Below are positions 11,709 to 18,484 of a DNA stretch of 50,435 nt, piece after piece (the stretch's first letter is position 1; each line of letters starts with the position of its first letter). Origin of the DNA: Hydrogenophilales bacterium CG12_big_fil_rev_8_21_14_0_65_61_21 (GTDB lineage Bacteria; Pseudomonadota; Gammaproteobacteria; Burkholderiales; Thiobacillaceae); contig PFGT01000016.1 in the NCBI GenBank assembly GCA_002782005.1, positions 1 to 50,435 on the forward strand. The letters are read 5' to 3'. A program made the position numbers and the translations under genes. The notes below the pieces were generated by a model that saw only the letters and a program-made list of their open reading frames with translations, searched no databases and was not told where the DNA came from.

Positions 11709-12851
11709 ATGCAATCCACCCTGATCTGGGACCTCCCCCTACGACTGTTCCACTGGCTGTTTGCCGCCAGTTTTCTCGGCGCCTGGCTCACCACCGAATC
11801 CGATCAGTGGTTGTCGCTGCACACCTTTTTCGGCTATCTCATGCTCAGTCTGATCGGCTTTCGCCTGGTCTGGGGGCTGACCGGTAGCCGCTACGCGCGC
11901 TTTTCCTCATTTCTTTACGGTCCTCGCGTCGGCCTGGATTATCTGCGCCAGGCCATCGCCGGCAGCGCGGCGCGCCATCTCGGCCACAACCCGGCGGGCA
12001 GCCAAGCGGTGTTTCTTCTACTTGGCCTGGGCCTGCTGGTGGGCCTATCCGGCCTGTTCACGCAGGGCGGCGAAGAACAACAGGGTGCGGCTGCCATAGG
12101 CGGGCTCAGCTTCGCGCTCGGCAAGGCGATCAAAGAAGGGCATGGACTGCTCGCCAACCTGATGTTGCTGGTGGTATTCGCCCATCTGGCTGGGGTGGCG
12201 CTGGAGAGCTGGTTGCACCAGGAAAATCTGGCTCGCAGCATGGTCACCGGTCTGAAGGCGGCTGAGTCGGGCGCCCCCGCCGCACGTCCCCACAAGCTGG
12301 TCGGCCTGCTGCTGCTGGTGGCGGTCGCGACCTTTGGCACCTGGTGGTTTTTTTATGCCTGGCATGAGCCGGTGGAAAGGCTGGGCGGTCATGACGATGC
12401 CGCCAACGAGGCGCCGCATGTCGCCTTCGTCGGCAAGCCGCTGCCCGAAAGCGCCAAGTGGCAGGAGGAATGCGGTTCCTGTCACCTGGCCTTCCACCCC
12501 AGCCTGCTGCCGGCGCGCTCCTGGCAGGCCTTGCTGGCCGGGCAGGGCCGCCACTTCGGTGATGACCTCGGGCTGGATGCCGCCACCGTGGCCGAACTGC
12601 TCGCTTTTGCCGTGCCCAATGCCGCCGAACAAGGCGCCACCGAAGCCGCTTGGAAGATAAACCGCTCCATACCGACAAGCAGCACACCGCTGCGCATCTC
12701 GGAAACGCCGTACTGGACCAAGAAGCACCGCGAGATCGCCGACGTCGATTGGCAGAACCCCAAGGTGAAGAGCAAGGCCAATTGCGCCGCCTGCCACCGT
12801 GATGCCGAGGCCGGTACCTTTGAAGACGCGGCAATGCAGGTACGAAACTGA
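11709..12851 (+). CDS. Cytochrome b561-type membrane protein fused to a diheme cytochrome c domain
   Basis: This 380-residue fusion begins with four transmembrane helices typical of cytochrome b561 (residues about 1-180), with candidate b-heme ligands H15, H38, H145 and H159. A fifth hydrophobic helix follows at about 197-217. The periplasmic C-terminal domain (about 230-380) has heme motifs CGSCH (255-259) and CAACH (359-363) and closely parallels the free diheme protein upstream. The start chosen is MQSTLIWDLPLRLFHW, which matches cytochrome b561 N-termini; the frame extends 25 codons further up without similarity. Predicted role: to carry electrons from the quinone pool through b hemes and its own c hemes to the soluble DHC and SHP proteins. 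Confidence 0.9.
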   Translation: MQSTLIWDLPLRLFHWLFAASFLGAWLTTESDQWLSLHTFFGYLMLSLIGFRLVWGLTGSRYARFSSFLYGPRVGLDYLRQAIAGSAARHLGHNPAGSQAVFLLLGLGLLVGLSGLFTQGGEEQQGAAAIGGLSFALGKAIKEGHGLLANLMLLVVFAHLAGVALESWLHQENLARSMVTGLKAAESGAPAARPHKLVGLLLLVAVATFGTWWFFYAWHEPVERLGGHDDAANEAPHVAFVGKPLPESAKWQEECGSCHLAFHPSLLPARSWQALLAGQGRHFGDDLGLDAATVAELLAFAVPNAAEQGATEAAWKINRSIPTSSTPLRISETPYWTKKHREIADVDWQNPKVKSKANCAACHRDAEAGTFEDAAMQVRN

Positions 12852-12923
12852 TCCTTGGCCACGGCGGGCTAGAGAGAACCGACAGGCTATGGTAAACGGA
12901 CGTGGTTATCTACATAATGAATC

Positions 12924-15641
12924 ATGTGGATAAAAAGCGTCAAAAAAGAGACAGGCCGGACTTCGCAAGACGTTAGACGTTCCATGGAATGGTTGCTGGC
13001 GGTCCTGGTCGGGTCGGTGTTTATTGCCGAATCGCTGACCATGATTTTTCTGTCCAGGCTGCCTGCCATATCCGGCATGACCGAGATATTGCTGGATGCG
13101 TCCACCCTGTCCATTCTGCTTTTTCCGCTGTTTTATTTTCTGATCTTTCGGCCGCTGACGCGCAACATCGTCGAACTTGAGCAGGCTGAAGACAAGCTAC
13201 GCTTGGCGGCCAGTGTTTTCACGCACGCTCGCGAAGGCATCATCATCACCGATACCAGCGGCGCCATAATTGATGTCAACGAAACCTTTAGCAAAATCAC
13301 CGGTTACAGCCGAGCAGAGGCGCTAGGTCAGAACCCGCGGATGCTCAAGTCAGGTCGGCAAGATCCAGAGGTCTATGCGGCCATGTGGAAGTCGCTCGCT
13401 GAAAAGGGCCACTGGTACGGCGAAATCTGGAATCGGCGCAAGGATGGCGAGGTATATGCCGAAATGCTCACCATCAGCGTGGTCAAGAATACTGATGGCG
13501 AATCGCAACACTATGTCGCCCTGTTCACCGACATCTCCCCGATGAAGGAACACCAGCAGCAGCTTGAGCACATCGCTCACTACGATGCCTTGACCAATCT
13601 GCCGAATCGCGTTTTGCTGGCCGACCGCCTGAGTCAGGCCATCAGCCAAAGTCAGCGGCGCGACCAGCCGCTGGCCCTGGCCTATCTCGACCTGGACGGT
13701 TTCAAGACTATCAACGACTTCTATGGGCACAATGTCGGCGACGAACTGCTGATTGCCATTGCCCAACGCATGAAGGCCGTGCTACGCGATGGCGATACCC
13801 TGGCCCGAATCGGCGGCGACGAGTTTGTGGCGGTGCTGATCGATCTATATCTGCCTCAGGATTACGAACTCGTGCTGAGCCGTTTGTTGCAGGCCGTCGC
13901 GGCCCCGGTGAATCTGAACGAAATGGTATTGCAAGTCTCCGCCAGCATCGGCGTGACCCTCTACCCCCAGGATGGCGCCGACGCCGACCAACTGATGCGT
14001 CATGCCGACCAGGCCATGTATCAGGCCAAGCAGGCAGGCAAGAACCGCTACCATCTGTTCGATGTGGCCCAGGATGCGGTGATCCAGTCCAGGCACGAAA
14101 ACCTTGAAGAGATACGCCACGCCCTCGACCAACGCCAGTTCGTGCTGTATTACCAGCCGCAGGTAAACATGTACACCGGCGAGGTGATCGGCGCCGAGGC
14201 GCTAATCCGCTGGCAACATCCGGAACGTGGCCTGCTGGCCCCAGCCGAATTTCTGCCCATTATCGAGTCCCACCCGATCAGCGTGGAATTGGGCGAATGG
14301 GTCATCGACACGGCGCTGTCCCAGTTGGCCGAATGGCATTTGGCGGGAATAGACATCCCGATCAGCGTGAATGTCGGCGCTCGCCAGTTGCAGCACGGCA
14401 ACTTCGTGGCCAACCTCGCCAAACAACTTGCCGCCCACTCTACTGTCCTGCCAGGCAACCTGAAACTGGAGGTGCTGGAAACCAGCGCGCTCGAGGACAT
14501 GGCCTACGTTTCAGAGGTCATGCGCGCTTGCGGTGAAATGGGCGTGCGTTTTGCCCTGGACGATTTCGGCACCGGCTATTCCTCGCTCATTTATTTAAAG
14601 CGTCTGCCGGTGGATATGCTCAAGATCGACCAGACCTTTGTCCGGAATATGCTCGAAGACCCCGAGGATATGGCGATCATCGACGGCGTGCTGGGGCTGG
14701 CCTCGGCATTCCACCATCGGGTAATAGCCGAAGGGGTCGAGACCATAGGACACGGCGAACTGCTGCTGTCGCTGGGCTGCCAATTGGCGCAGGGCTATGC
14801 CATTGCGCGGCCTATGCCGGCGGCGGAGTTTCCCGACTGGCAGGTGAACTGGCGCACTGACCCCTACTGGGCCACTTGGCGGGAGCGCAGTATCAGCCGC
14901 GAAAATCTGCCTGTGCTATTCGCCGAGGTCATGCATCGACAATGGCTGAGCGCGCTCGAATCCTTTCTGGCAGACGAGCGGCAGTCCCCGCCGCCGCTGG
15001 ACGCGCATGGCTGTCGCCTTGGCCGTTGGCTAGATACCGAGGGGCGATCCCGATATGGCCACGATCCGCTCTTCCACAAGATACTCGATTGCCACGAACA
15101 CGTGCATTCGTTGTGCGGCAAATTGGTCGATCTGCATGGCATGGGGCGTAAAAACGAGGCCCTGGCGCGGGTTTACGAGCTACATGCGCTACGGGACGAA
15201 TTGATCGCCAGTTTGAATGGCTTGCTGGGCACCCTGACCGGCTTTGTCCGGTTGCTGTGGCACGATAACTACCGGTCCGGCCATCCGCTCATCGACCGCC
15301 AGCACCAGGGGCTATTCGACAAGGCCAACGAACTTCTTGCCGCCGTAATCGACGGTCGGCCGAGCAATGCCGCCGCCGGCCTGATCAAGGAACTGCTGGC
15401 CGATGTGACGACTCATTTCGCCGACGAGGAACAGGTGCTACGGGCAATCGACTTTCCCGGCGTCGCCGAACACGAAGGCCGGCACCGCGCCCTGGTCGAG
15501 AAGGCGCAGCGTTTGGCCGCGCAATTTGCCGAAGGCAGCTTGGCCCTGGGCGATCTGTTTTCGTTTCTGGCCTACGACCTGGTCGCCATCCATATGCTTG
15601 CGGAGGATCGTATGTTCTTCCCCTATATTCAGACAGACTGA
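12924..15641 (+). CDS. PAS-GGDEF-EAL-CZB-hemerythrin signalling protein
   Basis: This is a 905-residue membrane-attached c-di-GMP enzyme. Two membrane helices (about 24-46 and 57-78) precede a PAS domain (about 92-210). The GGDEF domain has an intact GGDEF motif at 297-301. The EAL domain has EAL at 425-427 plus DDFGTGYSSL and AEGVET, so both cyclase and phosphodiesterase activities look possible. A CZB-like zinc-binding domain follows (about 670-760, with HGCRLGRWL and HEHVHSLC). The C-terminal hemerythrin domain retains all seven expected di-iron ligands: H794, H831, E835, H850, H854, H890 and D895. Hemerythrins bind O2 and CZB domains sense zinc or oxidants, so output is probably tuned by oxygen or redox state (inference). 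It lies directly downstream of the heme-protein cluster. Confidence 0.93.
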   Translation: MWIKSVKKETGRTSQDVRRSMEWLLAVLVGSVFIAESLTMIFLSRLPAISGMTEILLDASTLSILLFPLFYFLIFRPLTRNIVELEQAEDKLRLAASVFTHAREGIIITDTSGAIIDVNETFSKITGYSRAEALGQNPRMLKSGRQDPEVYAAMWKSLAEKGHWYGEIWNRRKDGEVYAEMLTISVVKNTDGESQHYVALFTDISPMKEHQQQLEHIAHYDALTNLPNRVLLADRLSQAISQSQRRDQPLALAYLDLDGFKTINDFYGHNVGDELLIAIAQRMKAVLRDGDTLARIGGDEFVAVLIDLYLPQDYELVLSRLLQAVAAPVNLNEMVLQVSASIGVTLYPQDGADADQLMRHADQAMYQAKQAGKNRYHLFDVAQDAVIQSRHENLEEIRHALDQRQFVLYYQPQVNMYTGEVIGAEALIRWQHPERGLLAPAEFLPIIESHPISVELGEWVIDTALSQLAEWHLAGIDIPISVNVGARQLQHGNFVANLAKQLAAHSTVLPGNLKLEVLETSALEDMAYVSEVMRACGEMGVRFALDDFGTGYSSLIYLKRLPVDMLKIDQTFVRNMLEDPEDMAIIDGVLGLASAFHHRVIAEGVETIGHGELLLSLGCQLAQGYAIARPMPAAEFPDWQVNWRTDPYWATWRERSISRENLPVLFAEVMHRQWLSALESFLADERQSPPPLDAHGCRLGRWLDTEGRSRYGHDPLFHKILDCHEHVHSLCGKLVDLHGMGRKNEALARVYELHALRDELIASLNGLLGTLTGFVRLLWHDNYRSGHPLIDRQHQGLFDKANELLAAVIDGRPSNAAAGLIKELLADVTTHFADEEQVLRAIDFPGVAEHEGRHRALVEKAQRLAAQFAEGSLALGDLFSFLAYDLVAIHMLAEDRMFFPYIQTD

Positions 15642-15683
15642 TTCAGTCGGTGTTTGCATCATGAAGATAAGGAGTAAACGAAA

Positions 15684-16241
15684 ATGAACGAGTTGAAAAT
15701 CCTGGGCATCGTCGGCAGCCTGCGCAAAGGCTCATACAACCATGCCGCGCTCAGGGCGGCGCAAGCGCTGCTGCCGTCTGGCGCGACGCTGGACCTGATC
15801 GAACTGACCGGCATCCCGGTCTTCAACCAGGACGACGAGGCGGCGCCGCCGGAGGGCGTGCTCGAATTCAAACGCCGCATACGCGCCGCCGACGCCATCC
15901 TGTTCGCCACCCCGGAGTACAACTACTCGGTACCCGGCGGCCTCAAGAACGCCATCGACTGGGCCTCCCGACCTTATGGCGACAATGCCTGGGCCGGCAA
16001 GCCGGCGGCGCTGCTGGGGGCCTCGATCGGCAGCCTGGGCACGGCCCGCGCCCAATACCATCTGCGCCAGATACTGGTCGCCTTCGACATGGCCGTGGTC
16101 AGCCAGCCGGAGGTGATGATAGCCAACGCCGCGCAGCGCTTCGACGCGGCGGGGCGGCTGACCGACGAGCCGACCCGGCAGCACATTGCTAAGCTATTGG
16201 AGGCCTTGATAAAGCTGGCCAGGAATAGCCGGGCGGCTTGA
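15684..16241 (+). CDS. NADPH-dependent FMN reductase family protein
   Basis: This 185-residue flavodoxin-like protein has the FMN-binding loop near the N-terminus (GIVGSLRKGSYN). The family motif ATPEYNYSVPGGLKNAIDW appears in the middle. Members reduce FMN, quinones, chromate or azo compounds with NAD(P)H; the substrate here cannot be read from sequence. A strong AAGGAG site lies upstream of the ATG. The stop is one base from the TTG of the next gene, so the two are probably co-transcribed. Confidence 0.9.
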   Translation: MNELKILGIVGSLRKGSYNHAALRAAQALLPSGATLDLIELTGIPVFNQDDEAAPPEGVLEFKRRIRAADAILFATPEYNYSVPGGLKNAIDWASRPYGDNAWAGKPAALLGASIGSLGTARAQYHLRQILVAFDMAVVSQPEVMIANAAQRFDAAGRLTDEPTRQHIAKLLEALIKLARNSRAA

Positions 16242-16242
16242 G

Positions 16243-17736
16243 TTGAGTCGCTTCGCCGCCTGGCAGCGACTATTCGCCGTACTGCTGCTGGGCTTCGCCT
16301 CCGGCCTGCCGCTGGCCCTGACCGGCCAGGCCATGCAGGCCTGGCTGGCGGTGGACGGCGTGGACATCGCCACCATCGGCTTTCTCGGCCTGGTCGGCGT
16401 GCCCTACACCTTCAAGTTCCTCTGGGCGCCGCTGATGGACCGCTTCGAGCCGCCCTGGCTGGGCCGCCGGCGCGGCTGGCTGGTGGTCACTCAGCTCGCC
16501 CTGGCGGCGGCGCTGGCCTGGATGGCCGGCATGTCACCCAGGGATGGCGCCGGCCCGTTCGCCACGGCCGCCCTGCTGGTGGCCTTCCTGTCCGCCTCGC
16601 AGGACGTGGTGATCGACGCCTACCGTACCGATGTGCTGCCCGCCCGCGAGCGCGGCCTGGGCGGCTCGCTGTCGGTGTTCGGCTACCGCCTGGCGATGAT
16701 ACTGTCGGGCGGTATCGCCTTGATCTGGGCCGACCAGTGGCAGAGCTGGCCCAGGGTGTACCTGACCATGGCCGGGATCATGGTCGCGGCGGCAGCGGTG
16801 TCGCTCACCCTGCTGCCCGGCGTGTCGGGCGAATCGAAACCACTGGCCTCCGAGCCGAGGCGCGAATTGCTGGGCTTCGCCGCCATGCTGAGCGGTTTCG
16901 CCGCCGGCTGGTTCGCCGCCCGCTTCATCCTGATCGGCCTTGGCCTCGACCCCGACGACCCCGACAAATGGCTACGCCTGGCCTTCATCCTGGCGCAACT
17001 GGCGGCGGCCTTGCCGCTCGGCTATTGGGCGGCGCGCCGGGTCGGCTTCGAGACCCTGAACCGCTCGCTGGAGAATTACTTCAGCCAGTCCGGCGCCTGG
17101 GCCTTCCTGCTGCTCATCGTCCTCTACAAACTCGGCGACGCCTTCGCCGGCACCCTGACCACGCCCTTCCTCATCAAGGGCATGGCCTTCACCCAGGCCG
17201 AGGTCGGCATCGTCAACAAGATCATCGGCATCTGGCTGACCATCGTCGGCGCGCTGCTCGGCGGCGCCCTCATGCTGCGGCTCAACCTGTATCGCTCGCT
17301 CATGTTGTTCGGCGTGCTACAACTGGCCGCCATCGTCGGCTTCTGGCTGCTGGCGGTGCTGGGCAAGGGCGCCTGGGGCGGCTTCACCCTACCGCCCTTC
17401 GACCTGGGCTTCGTGGCGCTCGACCACCCCACCCGGATCGACAGCCTCTTGGTGGCGGCCATCGCCGCCGAAAACGTCACCAGCGGCATGGGCACGGCGG
17501 CCTTCGTAGCGCTGCTCATGGGCCTGTGCAGCCATCGCTACACCGCCACCCACTACGCCTTGTTGTCGGCCTTCTCGGCGGTCGGCCGCATCTACGTCAG
17601 CCCACTGGCGGGGGTCCTGTCCGAGAGCATCGGCTGGCCGGCCTTCTTCATCCTGGCCATGGTGCTGGGACTGCCTGGGTTATATATGGTCTGGCGGCTG
17701 CGGGGGGTGATCGAGCGGCTGAACTCGGGCGATTAG
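16243..17736 (+). CDS. ampG: AmpG-like muropeptide permease (MFS)
   Basis: This 497-residue major-facilitator protein has about 12-14 hydrophobic helices. Characteristic AmpG blocks are FASGLPLALTGQAMQAWL near the N-terminus, the LMDRFEPPWLGRRRGW loop and SQDVVIDAYRTDVL. AmpG imports GlcNAc-anhydroMurNAc peptides for peptidoglycan recycling, which pairs it functionally with nagZ elsewhere in this window. The start is a TTG one base after the preceding stop; no better in-frame start precedes the conserved N-terminus. Confidence 0.9.
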   Translation: MSRFAAWQRLFAVLLLGFASGLPLALTGQAMQAWLAVDGVDIATIGFLGLVGVPYTFKFLWAPLMDRFEPPWLGRRRGWLVVTQLALAAALAWMAGMSPRDGAGPFATAALLVAFLSASQDVVIDAYRTDVLPARERGLGGSLSVFGYRLAMILSGGIALIWADQWQSWPRVYLTMAGIMVAAAAVSLTLLPGVSGESKPLASEPRRELLGFAAMLSGFAAGWFAARFILIGLGLDPDDPDKWLRLAFILAQLAAALPLGYWAARRVGFETLNRSLENYFSQSGAWAFLLLIVLYKLGDAFAGTLTTPFLIKGMAFTQAEVGIVNKIIGIWLTIVGALLGGALMLRLNLYRSLMLFGVLQLAAIVGFWLLAVLGKGAWGGFTLPPFDLGFVALDHPTRIDSLLVAAIAAENVTSGMGTAAFVALLMGLCSHRYTATHYALLSAFSAVGRIYVSPLAGVLSESIGWPAFFILAMVLGLPGLYMVWRLRGVIERLNSGD

Positions 17737-17792
17737 CCTGACGTCTTCGCCGCCGTCATGGCCGGCAAGCGCCGGGCTGCTGCGCCCTCTGC

Positions 17793-18071
17793 TCACCCAT
17801 ACACCTCGTCATGGCTGCCGACGTCGAGCAGCAGGATTTCGTGCTCGGTAATTTGCAGGGTGAGGGAGATGCGGTAGCTGTAGGTGAGGCTGACGGCCTG
17901 CATGCCCTGAAGCTTGCCGGACAGGGGGTGCAGGCGCAGGCTGGGTTCGAAGGGATCGGCGGCGAGTTGCGTCATGGTTTCGATGAAGCTGGGCCGCAGG
18001 TCGCGGTGTTTGGTCAGGAACTTGCGCACACGGCGGTCGAAGAAGGCCGTGGTGGTCAGGGCCCAGCTCAT
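17793..18071 (-). CDS. RelE/ParE superfamily toxin (YafQ-like mRNA interferase)
   Basis: This 92-residue basic protein has the RelE fold signature: FDRRVRKFLTKHRDLRPSF, RLHPLSGKLQGMQAVSL, then the strand YSYRISLTLQI and the C-terminal DVGSHDEVYG. By family it would cleave mRNA at the ribosome or act as a ParE-like toxin; the H..L.G.L spacing and final HDEVY favour a YafQ/RelE-type interferase. It overlaps the antitoxin gene by four bases and is translated second, the standard order for type II systems. Confidence 0.88.
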   Translation of the reverse strand: MSWALTTTAFFDRRVRKFLTKHRDLRPSFIETMTQLAADPFEPSLRLHPLSGKLQGMQAVSLTYSYRISLTLQITEHEILLLDVGSHDEVYG

Positions 18072-18340
18072 GCCGCCGGTTCGCTGTCCAGGTGTTGCAT
18101 CAGGGCCTCAACACTGTCGTGGCGGGTCACGCGTCCGGCCTTGGCATCTGCCAGCGAGGCCTTGATGCGAGCCAGGGCGGCTTCATCTCGGGACTCGATC
18201 AGTTCGCTGTAGCACTGTTCAGTCAGCACGACATATTGGGGGCGGTTGTTCTTGATGATGTGCACCGGGCCTTGTGCCAGGGCTTCATCCACGGCAGCGA
18301 TGCCGCAACGCTTGATTTCCTGTGCTGGGACGATGTTCAT
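18068..18340 (-). CDS. Phd/YefM-like antitoxin
   Basis: This 90-residue protein is the partner of the downstream toxin. The N-terminal half (MNIVPAQEIKRCGIAAVDEAL, HIIKNNRPQYVVLTEQCYSEL) matches the DNA-binding Phd/YefM fold. The C-terminal half is the toxin-neutralising helix region. The start at ATG was chosen because a GGAG site sits six bases upstream; an in-frame TTG four codons earlier overlaps that site. Antitoxins of this kind repress their own operon, and a candidate operator is present just upstream. Confidence 0.87.
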   Translation of the reverse strand: MNIVPAQEIKRCGIAAVDEALAQGPVHIIKNNRPQYVVLTEQCYSELIESRDEAALARIKASLADAKAGRVTRHDSVEALMQHLDSEPAA

Positions 18341-18348
18341 GCTTAACT

Positions 18349-18398
18349 CCAATACTCTAATTGGTACTCATTAAAGCACCACATAAAGTATACGTAAA
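18349..18398 (-). promoter_or_regulatory. Promoter and candidate operator of the toxin-antitoxin operon
   Basis: Read on the minus strand, a TTTACG -35 box (18393-18398) and a TTTAAT -10 box (18370-18375) are separated by 17 bases. An inverted repeat CCAAT-N6-ATTGG (18349-18364) overlaps the expected transcription start, and TACTC is repeated at 18353 and 18365. This arrangement would allow the antitoxin-toxin complex to block its own promoter. Promoter boxes are seen; operator function is inferred. Confidence 0.55.
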
Positions 18399-18484
18399 GC
18401 CAATGATGAGGCCGTGGTTCGCCATGGTTAGTGAACGGCGGACTATGATGATGAGGTGTCAATAACCGCGAGGGGCCATGCGCC

